From: Arthrobacter echini
GTDB lineage: Bacteria; Actinomycetota; Actinomycetes; Actinomycetales; Micrococcaceae
NCBI RefSeq assembly: GCF_008107445.1
Contig: NZ_VSLD01000003.1
Span: 124,001-188,000 of the forward strand
DNA: 64,000 nucleotides
Direction of reading: 5' to 3'
Shown here: piece by piece, positions 1-7,456 of the stretch
Layout: every line of letters starts with the position of its first letter
Numbering within the stretch: the first letter of the stretch is position 1
The notes under the pieces: generated by a model
Databases searched by the model: none
Told to the model about the DNA's origin: nothing
The model's input: only the letters and a program-made list of their open reading frames with translations
Made by a program: the position numbers and the translations under genes

Positions 1-664
1 GGGGAATCTCGACTCCGACGCGCAGCGTGATGTGCTGCTGCGGATCGTGGGACTCGGCGTCGGCCTGGCGATGGACGATCTCGGCGCCGGGTACAGCAGC
101 CTCAAGCGGCTCTCCTCGCTCCCGTTCAGCACCATCAAGCTGGACCAGGACCTGCTCGCCGATATCCACAGCAGGCCCACCGACGCGCTGAGCATGATCG
201 CGGCGATGATCCAGCTCGGACGGGATGTGGGGATGACGGTGGTGATCGAGGGCATCGAGGAACGGGGTGTGGCCGAGGCAGTCACCGTCCTCGGAGCAGC
301 GCTCGGCCAGGGCTTCTACTTCAGCAGGCCGCTTCCCGCGCACGAGGTTCCGGCTTTCGTGGCCCGCTTCAGCGAGCGGCTCGACCCAGACCGGTTCCGG
401 ACCCACCTCGGAGCGCTCGCGTACCACTGGCAGTTCGCGCGTCTGGGTTCGCCGCATGCCCGGGCCCTGGACGTCTGTCCGCTCAGCCATTTCCTCTCGG
501 CCGTCGACGCTCCCGCCGACGTCGAACGCTGGCATGCACAGCAGCACGACGGGCGTGCGGTGCACCTCGGCGCGGGGCGGCTCATGGTCGACTGGTTCGT
601 GCAGCAGGTGCGTCGTTCAGCTCCACTGGCCCTGCTCGCGCCCGGTCCGCTGACGTTCTCCTGA
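1..664 (+). CDS. EAL-domain protein (c-di-GMP phosphodiesterase-like), 5' truncated
   Basis: The gene enters from the left edge already open (reading frame from base 2), so the N-terminus is missing. The visible part is the C-terminal half of an EAL domain: DDLGAGYSSL (the DDFGxGYSS loop that carries two metal-binding Asp), KLDQDL (K-x-D), IEGIEE (the EGVE motif) and QGFYFSRPL near the domain end. EAL enzymes hydrolyse cyclic di-GMP; these conserved acidic residues suggest an active enzyme, although the EAL tripeptide itself lies outside the window. About 90 further residues follow the EAL fold and contain spaced His, Cys and Trp (HWQF, CPLSHFL, WHAQQH). They look like a small separate sensory or metal-binding domain, but I do not recognise the family. 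Confidence 0.85.
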   Translation, partial: GNLDSDAQRDVLLRIVGLGVGLAMDDLGAGYSSLKRLSSLPFSTIKLDQDLLADIHSRPTDALSMIAAMIQLGRDVGMTVVIEGIEERGVAEAVTVLGAALGQGFYFSRPLPAHEVPAFVARFSERLDPDRFRTHLGALAYHWQFARLGSPHARALDVCPLSHFLSAVDAPADVERWHAQQHDGRAVHLGAGRLMVDWFVQQVRRSAPLALLAPGPLTFS

Positions 665-761
665 GACCGCGCACACCGGCGTCCGCAGCACGAGCCTCGG
701 ATTCCGCGCGTCGTGCGCGAACCGGCGCGCCGAGGGACGGTGACTAGGGCAGGATGGCTAG

Positions 762-1985
762 GTGACACCAGCAGAATCCGGTCCCCCGGATCGCCAGCCG
801 CCGATCCTCCCTTCGTCCGCCGAGCCTTCACCGGGTCCGTCGGAGGGCAATGAGCGGCACGGGGCATCCACGGCCAGGCGCTTCCGCCCGAATGCCATGG
901 CGGACGGGCTGAAGGCCAGCGCAGCCTGGACCGCACGCGGGATCATCGTCCTCGCGGGGCTCGTGATCCTCTGGTACGTCACGGGGGCGCTCTGGTCGAT
1001 CGTCCTGCCCACGCTCTTCGCGCTGCTCCTCGCCTCCGTGCTGTGGCCGCTCAACCGGGTGCTGCGGAAGATCCTTCCCAGGATACTGGCGTCGCTGGTG
1101 ACACTGCTCGGGTTCATCGGCGTCGTCGCCGGGATCGGCGCGCTGACCATCCCCACGATCGCCAGCGGCATCACCGAACTCACGGCCCTGGCCCAGGAGA
1201 ACGTCCGCGACATGGTGGACTTCGCCTCGGGGCTGCCCCTGGATCTCGATTCCGCCAATCTGGACCGCCTCGTGGACACCGCGCTGACCGAGTTGCAGTC
1301 CAACGTGGGGAACATCATCAGCGGTATCACTGCCGGCCTGAGCGAACTCACCTCCGGGACCATCGTGGTGCTGCTCTCGCTCGTCTTCACTTTCTTCTTC
1401 CTCAAGGACGGCGACCGCTTCATGCCGTGGGCGTCGCGCTGGACGAATTCCACCGCGTACGGCCACGCCGCGATGATCGCGAACGGGACCTGGAAGGCGC
1501 TGTCCCACTACATCTTCGCCCAGGCGACCGTCGCCCTGGTGGATGCCGTGTTCATCGGTCTCGGCCTGGTGCTGCTGGACATTCCGCTGGCCATCCCGCT
1601 CGCCGTGCTGGTCTTCTTCTCGGCGTTCATCCCGGTGGTCGGTGCCGTGGTCTCAGGACTCGTCGCGACGCTCGTGGCGTTCCTCGCCTACGGCTGGGTG
1701 AGCGCGCTGCTCGTCCTGGGACTGGTGGTGCTGGTCCAGCAGCTCGAGAGCAACTTCATCCAGCCACTGCTCGTCGGGAGGACCCTCGAGATCCACCCGG
1801 TCGTCGTCCTCGCCTCGGTGACCGCGGGAGGCACGCTGTTCGGGATCGTGGGGGCCTTCTTCGCGGTCCCGACGACGGCGGTGGCGATCGTCGTCCTGCA
1901 GTACCTCCGGGACCAGTCGATCGAGCAGCATCCGGCGGCCGCAGGGCCCGAGGAGGATCCCGGGCCGGCGGGAGCTGCCGGGTGA
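762..1985 (+). CDS. AI-2E family transporter (PerM/UPF0118 membrane protein)
   Basis: A 407-residue multi-span membrane protein. Family hallmarks are visible: an N-terminal hairpin of hydrophobic segments, a soluble middle region, LVFTFFFLKDGDRF, and a C-terminal block with FIPVVGAVVSG, QQLESNFIQPLLVGRT and HPVVVLAS that is typical of AI-2E/PerM exporters. The family contains autoinducer-2 exporters and Na+/H+ antiporters, so the substrate is open. The GTG start at 762 has CAGGAT six bases upstream, which could be the -10 of a leaderless transcript; an in-frame ATG at 897 would remove a Pro-rich, non-membrane leader and is the alternative. The stop overlaps the next start by four bases (GTGA), so the pair is probably translated together. 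Confidence 0.85.
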   Translation: MTPAESGPPDRQPPILPSSAEPSPGPSEGNERHGASTARRFRPNAMADGLKASAAWTARGIIVLAGLVILWYVTGALWSIVLPTLFALLLASVLWPLNRVLRKILPRILASLVTLLGFIGVVAGIGALTIPTIASGITELTALAQENVRDMVDFASGLPLDLDSANLDRLVDTALTELQSNVGNIISGITAGLSELTSGTIVVLLSLVFTFFFLKDGDRFMPWASRWTNSTAYGHAAMIANGTWKALSHYIFAQATVALVDAVFIGLGLVLLDIPLAIPLAVLVFFSAFIPVVGAVVSGLVATLVAFLAYGWVSALLVLGLVVLVQQLESNFIQPLLVGRTLEIHPVVVLASVTAGGTLFGIVGAFFAVPTTAVAIVVLQYLRDQSIEQHPAAAGPEEDPGPAGAAG

Positions 1986-2956
1986 CGCGGCGGCCGGTGA
2001 TAGCCGTGCTCGAGGGTGCCCACCCTGTGCGGGGGCTGGAGCGCGTGCAGGAGCTCGCCGAGTTCCGCGTGGTGCAGTCGGACGGCTTGGCGCGGGCCCT
2101 CGACGGCGCTGATGTCCTCTATCTCTGGGATTTCTTCTCCGGCGCGCTGCCGGCCGCCTGGCACGCCGCCGATTCCCTGCAGTGGCTGCACTGCGCTGCG
2201 GCCGGGGTGGACAGGCTCCTCTTCCCCGAACTGGTGGCCTCCGACGTCGTCGTGACCAACGCCCACGGCGTGTTCGACCAGCCCATGGCGGAGTACGTCC
2301 TCGGAGCCGTGCTGCACGCAGCCAAGGGCTTCGGGCCCCTGCGGGACCAGCAGTCGCAGCGGGACTGGATCTGGCGGGAGGGCCGCAACATCGCCGGCAC
2401 GCGTGCCCTCGTGGTCGGCACGGGCAGCATCGGGCGCCACACGGCCCGGCTCCTGAGGGCCGTAGGAATCCGGGTGGAGGGTGTGGGACGGGTTGCCTCG
2501 GAGCACGACGACGACTTCGGCCGGGTCCATGCTGCAGCTGACCTGGCCCGCGTGGTCGGCGACGTGGACTGGTTGGTGCTGGTCGCCCCGCTGACGCCCG
2601 CCACGGAGAATCTGATCGACGCGGACGTCATGGGCGCGTTGCCGGAGTCCGCCGTGCTCATCAACGTGGGCCGAGGCAGATTGCTCGACGAGGAGGCACT
2701 CGTCGCCCGGCTGCGGGACGGGACGCTCGCCGGCGCTGTGCTGGACACATTCGCCGTCGAGCCCCTGCCGCCGGACAATCCGCTGTGGTCCCTGCCGTCG
2801 GTCCTCATCACGCCCCACATGGCGAGCAACGCCGACTCCTGGCTGGACGATCTGGCGGCGCAGTTCGAGCGGAACCTCCGGTTGTGGCTGGCCGGCGAGC
2901 CGTTGCCCGGCGTCGTCGACAAGGTCCTCGGGTACGTCCCCTCGATCCGCCGCTGA
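1982..2956 (+). CDS. D-2-hydroxyacid dehydrogenase (NAD(P)-binding)
   Basis: A 324-residue enzyme of the D-isomer-specific 2-hydroxyacid dehydrogenase family, which interconverts 2-hydroxy acids and 2-keto acids (glyoxylate/hydroxypyruvate reductase-like members are common). The dinucleotide-binding motif GTGSIG lies near residue 146. The catalytic triad is visible as Arg231 (NVGRG), Glu260 (FAVEPLP) and His279 (TPHMA). The N-terminal catalytic half is shorter and more divergent than in phosphoglycerate dehydrogenase and there is no ACT domain, so a serine-biosynthesis role is unlikely. The GTG start lies inside the stop of the transporter gene, so both are probably one operon, though a functional link is not obvious. 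Confidence 0.85.
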   Translation: MTRRPVIAVLEGAHPVRGLERVQELAEFRVVQSDGLARALDGADVLYLWDFFSGALPAAWHAADSLQWLHCAAAGVDRLLFPELVASDVVVTNAHGVFDQPMAEYVLGAVLHAAKGFGPLRDQQSQRDWIWREGRNIAGTRALVVGTGSIGRHTARLLRAVGIRVEGVGRVASEHDDDFGRVHAAADLARVVGDVDWLVLVAPLTPATENLIDADVMGALPESAVLINVGRGRLLDEEALVARLRDGTLAGAVLDTFAVEPLPPDNPLWSLPSVLITPHMASNADSWLDDLAAQFERNLRLWLAGEPLPGVVDKVLGYVPSIRR

Positions 2957-3036
2957 CCGCAGCGCTCCAGCAGCCGCACGGGCTCACGTGGTTCCGGACA
3001 GCGGACGACGGATCCATCGATATTCAATCCTGACCC

Positions 3037-3058
3037 GGCACCTGCGCCAGTGGGTGCC
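3037..3058 (+). terminator. weak hairpin downstream of the dehydrogenase gene
   Basis: GGCACC at 3037-3042 is complementary to GGTGCC at 3053-3058, with a flanking C-G pair that makes seven pairs around a 10-nt loop. It lies about 80 bp after the dehydrogenase stop. No T-run follows, so termination is only a possibility. The rest of the gap up to the HNH gene is non-coding and becomes A+T-rich from about 3150 to 3200, which is unusual for this window and probably holds the HNH gene promoter. Confidence 0.3.
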
Positions 3059-3230
3059 GTTCAGCTCCGCACGCTCGGCCGTCAGCACCACGACGATCTC
3101 CAGCGCCCGCCGCTCACTGCGCAGGGGTGCTGCTGTGCTTCGGCAACGAGAAGATAACGCTTGCTGATTCTTCCACGAAATTAGTCCATATATTCTATTT
3201 TTGTCGGAGGTAGCTGGGAAAATCGTTGCT

Positions 3231-4595
3231 ATGGAGCACATCGCGGAGGCGGGTTCGGAGCAGTTGGACGCTGTTCTGGACCTCGTCGCTGCTCTGGCGG
3301 TGAGGGTGAGGGGTAACGCCTCCGAAGCACTCGACGTCGTATCCCGCATCGACGCACTGTGCGACCGTCTCCAGGGCGTCCGGATGGACCTGCTGCACGA
3401 GGCACAGGTGAGTGGTGAGCCAGGACTGAGCGCGGCCGAGCGGCTCCATGCGACCAATCGGGTGTCGCTGTCCTCCTCGCGTCGCGACGTGCGATTGGCT
3501 TGCGACCTGTCGGACCGGTTCTCCCTGATCGCGCAGGCGTGGCGCGACGGCGTGGTGTCGGGTCAGCAGGCCCGCGGGATCGTCGCGGGGCTGAAGCACT
3601 TGCCCGTGGCGATGACCCGACTGCAGCTCGATGCCTGCCAGACAGAGCTCGTCGGTTTCGCCGATCGACTGGATCCCGACGAGCTGCGCGTCGTCGCCGA
3701 GCGGATGGCCGAGGTGATCGACCCGGAGCGGGCCGAAGCGCTGGAGGCCGACCGCATCGAGCGCGACGCCCGGATCGCCCACGCGCGGCGCGCTCTGGTG
3801 GTGGTGCCGGATCATCAGGGTTCGATGCTGATCCGCGGCCAGGTGCCGATCGCCGACGGGGAATTGTTCCTGGCGCAGCTGACGGCGCTGACGCCGTCGG
3901 CCGCCTCCTACCGGTTGACGGGTGAGCTTCCGGACCGGTCGGCGCGGAGGGCCGATGCCCTGGTGCGGTGGTGCGGCATCGCCGCCGCCTCGGGGCAGCT
4001 TCCGGCCACGGGCGGAGACAGACCGCAGGTGCTGGTGACCCTGGGCCTGGAAGCGTTGGTCCATGGGATGGGTGCGGGCACCATGCTGGCTTCGGGGGAA
4101 CCGCTGTCCGCGGGGGAGGCCCGGCGCCTGTCGTGTGACGCGCACATCACCCCCACCGTGCTGGGCGGTGCCTCGGAAGTGCTGGACGTGGGGCGGACCC
4201 ATAGGTTCTTCACCAGGCCCATCCGGGCCGCCCTGGTGTTACGCGATCAGGGATGCGTGTTTCCCGGTTGCGATGCTCCTCCTGCTGCGTGCGAGGGGCA
4301 CCATACTCGACCGTGGTGGAGCGGTGGGACCACCTGTGTCTCGAACGGGGTTCTGCTGTGCCCGTACCACCACCGCCTCGTGGAACCGGATCCGAACAGG
4401 TCGGCCCAGGTGCAGTGGCAGATCCTGATCGACCCCGGAAATGGCTTGCCGTGGTTCACCCCGCCCCGCCAGATCGACCCGGCGCGCGCCCCACGACTGC
4501 ACCACCGCTTCCTGCTCAGGGGCACGGGCCCGCCTCCTTCCCAGGAACAGGACTGGGCCCGTAGCTTGCCGCAAGTGGCGCGCGATCCGCAGTGA
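3231..4595 (+). CDS. HNH endonuclease with DUF222 (13E12-repeat family)
   Basis: A 454-residue protein with an N-terminal helical DUF222 region (to about residue 300) and a C-terminal HNH nuclease domain starting near residue 342: CVFPGCD, then GHHTRPW, then NGVLLCPYHHRLV. This supplies the Cys pairs and the His-Asn-His metal centre. Such proteins are abundant, often in many copies, in actinobacterial genomes; their biological role is unsettled. I chose ATG 3231; a TTG at 3201 is in frame, but the only GGAGG (3206-3210) lies inside that extension and is 20 nt from the ATG, so the start is uncertain. The upstream 50 bp is A+T-rich, unlike the coding DNA around it. Confidence 0.85.
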   Translation: MEHIAEAGSEQLDAVLDLVAALAVRVRGNASEALDVVSRIDALCDRLQGVRMDLLHEAQVSGEPGLSAAERLHATNRVSLSSSRRDVRLACDLSDRFSLIAQAWRDGVVSGQQARGIVAGLKHLPVAMTRLQLDACQTELVGFADRLDPDELRVVAERMAEVIDPERAEALEADRIERDARIAHARRALVVVPDHQGSMLIRGQVPIADGELFLAQLTALTPSAASYRLTGELPDRSARRADALVRWCGIAAASGQLPATGGDRPQVLVTLGLEALVHGMGAGTMLASGEPLSAGEARRLSCDAHITPTVLGGASEVLDVGRTHRFFTRPIRAALVLRDQGCVFPGCDAPPAACEGHHTRPWWSGGTTCVSNGVLLCPYHHRLVEPDPNRSAQVQWQILIDPGNGLPWFTPPRQIDPARAPRLHHRFLLRGTGPPPSQEQDWARSLPQVARDPQ

Positions 4596-4640
4596 ATGAC
4601 AGACTTGCGCCTGCCGCCACCCGCCGATCAGGAGTCCTCC

Positions 4641-5897
4641 GTGCGTATCCGCCCGCCCCGACCGGAGATCCGGAACCGCGCCCGCCCGGTCTGGTTGTTC
4701 TTCGCACTGATTCATGTCGGGTTCCTCGCACGCCTGCTGCCCTTCATCATCGGCGGGGGGGTGCTCAGTGACATCCGGTTCTACCGCGAGTGGGCGTATC
4801 AAGCACTGAACGACGGCGTCTGGGAAGGCATCGACACGGCCTGGGTCTATCCGGTGGGAGCCCTCGCGCCCATGCTCGTCGCCACGATCCTCGGCCCCCA
4901 CCTGTACCAGCTGGCCTGGTTCGTCCTCTTCGCCGCGCTGAACGCCGTGGCCACGGCGGTCCTCGTCCGGCGGGGTACACCGTCGTCGTGCACCGCCGCC
5001 TACTGGTGGCTCGGCGTGACCGCGCTCTTGGGGCCGGTGGCGGTGGGACGGATCGACGGTCTGACGGCGCCAATGGTCATCACCGCCCTCCTCGTCATCG
5101 CCACCCGCCCTTCCATTGCGTCCCTCGTGCTGAGCGCGGCGACCTGGATGAAGGTCTGGCCCGCCGTCGTCCTGCTGGCCGCGCTCGTCGTCCTGCGGAA
5201 GTCACGCCTGGCCCTCCTGGCTGCCGGCGCGGCACTGACGGCCGTCATCGCCGTCGTCGTGGGCGTCTTCGGGGACATCCGCCATCTCACGGGGTTCCTC
5301 AGCGCCCAGGGAGCCCGCGGCATGCAGCTCGAAGCGCCCCTGAGCACTCCCGGGGTGTGGCAGGCGATCACGGGAACCTCGGGCGCCTACTTCTTCGAGG
5401 ACGAGGTCATCAACACCATGGAGGTCCGCGGGGCGCTGAGCGAAGTGGTGGGGGCCCTGATGACGCCGCTACTGGTCCTCTCGGTGGTCCTCATCGCCGT
5501 TGTCCTCGCGGTCGCGAGGCATCGTGGCGTTCCCGGCGACGCCCTTCTGGCCACGGGGTCGCTGGCCCTCGTGAGCGCCCTCGTGGTCTTCAACAAGGTG
5601 GGCTCGCCGCAGTTCATGCTGTGGATCGCGGCGGTGATCGGAGTGGGACTCGCGCTCGGCCAGGCTGCGCGGTGGCGGTACCCGGCGATTGCGATGCTGG
5701 TGACCGCGGGGCTGACAACGCTGGTCTACCCGATCTTCTACGACGCCCTGCGCTACGATCTGCAGCCTGCTGTCGCCGTGCTGCTGACACTGCGCAATCT
5801 GCTCGTGGTCAGCATCTTCGTGTGGTCACTGGTGCGGCTGGGCCGGTTGGCCGCGCGGCGCCACGCGCCTGCCATCGTGCGCCCTAGGGGTGCCTGA
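4641..5897 (+). CDS. multi-span membrane protein, GT87/DUF2029-like glycosyltransferase
   Basis: A protein of about 418 residues with roughly ten hydrophobic helices. An acidic first loop (SDIRFYREWA) is followed by WVYPVGALAPML and a later WMKVWPAV segment, the arrangement seen in polyprenyl-phosphate-mannose-dependent transferases of the GT87/DUF2029 type that build cell-envelope glycans. I start it at GTG 4641 because AGGAG at 4630-4634 stands six bases ahead; the in-frame ATG at 4596 touches the stop of the HNH gene but has no ribosome site. The last 14 bp overlap the end of the convergent epimerase gene. The exact sugar and acceptor cannot be read from the sequence. Confidence 0.6.
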   Translation: MRIRPPRPEIRNRARPVWLFFALIHVGFLARLLPFIIGGGVLSDIRFYREWAYQALNDGVWEGIDTAWVYPVGALAPMLVATILGPHLYQLAWFVLFAALNAVATAVLVRRGTPSSCTAAYWWLGVTALLGPVAVGRIDGLTAPMVITALLVIATRPSIASLVLSAATWMKVWPAVVLLAALVVLRKSRLALLAAGAALTAVIAVVVGVFGDIRHLTGFLSAQGARGMQLEAPLSTPGVWQAITGTSGAYFFEDEVINTMEVRGALSEVVGALMTPLLVLSVVLIAVVLAVARHRGVPGDALLATGSLALVSALVVFNKVGSPQFMLWIAAVIGVGLALGQAARWRYPAIAMLVTAGLTTLVYPIFYDALRYDLQPAVAVLLTLRNLLVVSIFVWSLVRLGRLAARRHAPAIVRPRGA

Positions 5898-6732
5898 CAC
5901 CCTCTTCGGCCAGGACGGCCCGATACCCCTGGCGATACGTGGGGTAGGTGAAGGAGAAGCCCGTGGAGCGCAGGAGACTGCTGTCCACGCGGCGCGCGCC
6001 ACCCCGGCTCGACGGCGCATCCCCGCGTGGGGGCTCGGCCACTCCCAGTTCCCGGGCGAGGAACTGCAGCACCTCGGCCAGATCCACCGGCTCCTCGTCG
6101 CTTCCCAGGTAGATCGGTGCCGGGGAATCGACCGCGGTCACCAGGTGCACGATCGCCGCAGCCGCATCATCCCGGTGGATCCGGTTCGTCCACTGGATCT
6201 CGCCGGGCAGGACCGCCGAACCGCCGGTGATCTGATCGATGAGCCGGGTACGCCCCGGCCCGTAGATCCCCGACAGTCGCAGCACCACACCGCTGCCGGG
6301 GACGCGCTCGAGGAGGACCTGCTCGGCGGCCCTGACCTGACGGGCCGTCGGGCCGGCACTGTCGGCCGGTGACTCCTCTGTGACCCAGCCGCCGTCGAAG
6401 TCCCCGTACACCGCCGTCGAGGAGACGAAGAGGACGCGCCGCGGCCTGACGCCGTCGCGCTCGAGGGCGTCGAGGACGTTGCCCGTCGCGTCCACGTAGG
6501 CGCTGCGGTAGGCAGCCTCCGTGCGCTCCCCGGCGGCGCTTGCGATGACGACGACGTCGGTGTCGTGCGGGATGGTCGGCAGGTGTTGGGTGAGGTCGAC
6601 TGCGACGCCCTCGATGTCGGACGGCAGGTGCTGCGGGGAGCGCCGCCAGCCGATCACGCGCTCGCCCGTAGCCGCCAGGCGCAGCCCCACCTCGGTCCCG
6701 AGATCTCCGCAGCCCGCTATCAGCACCGTCAT
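5884..6732 (-). CDS. NAD(P)-dependent epimerase-like SDR protein
   Basis: A 282-residue extended-SDR-like protein. It starts MTVLIAGCGDLG, a Rossmann GxGxxG within the first twelve residues, and continues with a VVIASAA strand, VLFVSSTAVYGDF (the SSxxVYG region near the usual catalytic Tyr) and LRLSGIYGPGR. The usual YxxxK catalytic pair is not clear, as in the YeeZ-like atypical SDRs, so substrate and reaction are unknown. The ATG at 6732 is preceded by a G-rich GAGGACGGG stretch; a -10-like TAGACT on this strand (6786-6791) lies about 50 nt upstream. The 3' end overlaps the convergent glycosyltransferase gene by 14 bp. Confidence 0.75.
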   Translation of the reverse strand: MTVLIAGCGDLGTEVGLRLAATGERVIGWRRSPQHLPSDIEGVAVDLTQHLPTIPHDTDVVVIASAAGERTEAAYRSAYVDATGNVLDALERDGVRPRRVLFVSSTAVYGDFDGGWVTEESPADSAGPTARQVRAAEQVLLERVPGSGVVLRLSGIYGPGRTRLIDQITGGSAVLPGEIQWTNRIHRDDAAAAIVHLVTAVDSPAPIYLGSDEEPVDLAEVLQFLARELGVAEPPRGDAPSSRGGARRVDSSLLRSTGFSFTYPTYRQGYRAVLAEEGVRHP

Positions 6733-6913
6733 TGCGTGTGTCCCGTCCTCGGCTCCCTGCGGTCCGCCCTGGCCGCGCCGAGGCCAGTCTAGGTGCTGCG
6801 GCACCACGCCCGACCGGGGATGGACCCGGCGTCACGTGCTTCCGCCCGTAGACTGACCCGCGACCGGGACAAAGTGGTCCGGCAGCAGGATGCGCGGGAG
6901 ACCAGGGGTAGGC

Positions 6914-7426
6914 ATGGGACGTACGGGACGAACCACGTCGGTATCTGACAGCATCGTGATCGACCGGTCACCGCTGGAGCTGTACGGGATGGTCGGTGAC
7001 GTCACGAGGATGGGCGAGTGGAGCCCCGAGAACAAGGGGGCCAGGCGTCGGAGCGGCGGCGCAGCCCGGGTGGGGGACGAGTTCGTCGGGTGGAACACGC
7101 GTGGCCGGGTCAGCTGGAGCACGCTCTGCACTGTCACGCGCGCCGAGCCGGGCAGGGAATTCGCCTTCCGCGTCCATGAGATCGGCGGCCCGAAGCGCCG
7201 CGTGTCCGCCCGGATCGCCACCTGGCAGTACACCTTCGAGGACCACGACGGCGGAACCCTCGTCACCGAGACCTGGACGGACGACAGGCCGTGGCCCGAC
7301 GCCGTCGCCCGCGTGTTCGATCACCTCGCCACCGGGGGCAAGACCTTCGCGGCATTCCAGCGCGGCAACATCCGGCGCACCCTCCGGAGGCTGAAGGAGG
7401 TCGCGGAGGCCGACGTCGTCCGCTGA
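6914..7426 (+). CDS. SRPBCC family (polyketide cyclase/dehydrase-like) protein
   Basis: A protein of about 170 residues with the START/SRPBCC pattern: IVIDRSPLELYGMVGDVTRMGEWSPE at the N-terminus (the W-S-P after the first helix is typical), a central beta sheet, and a long C-terminal helix (FDHLATGGKTFAAFQRGNIRRTLRRLKEV). These helix-grip proteins bind hydrophobic ligands; no particular ligand can be inferred. ATG 6914 is preferred because AGGGG (6904-6908) precedes it by five bases; an in-frame ATG lies at 6890. A TAGACT at 6846-6851 is a plausible -10. It is divergent from the epimerase-like gene. Confidence 0.8.
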   Translation: MGRTGRTTSVSDSIVIDRSPLELYGMVGDVTRMGEWSPENKGARRRSGGAARVGDEFVGWNTRGRVSWSTLCTVTRAEPGREFAFRVHEIGGPKRRVSARIATWQYTFEDHDGGTLVTETWTDDRPWPDAVARVFDHLATGGKTFAAFQRGNIRRTLRRLKEVAEADVVR

Positions 7427-7456
7427 CCGCGCCGCGCACCTGACCGGGCGTTCCGC

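Noticed and set aside
3201-3230. TTG 3201 as start of the DUF222/HNH gene
   Set aside because: The GGAGG that could serve translation lies downstream of this TTG and nothing suitable lies upstream; ATG 3231 is kept, with low certainty.
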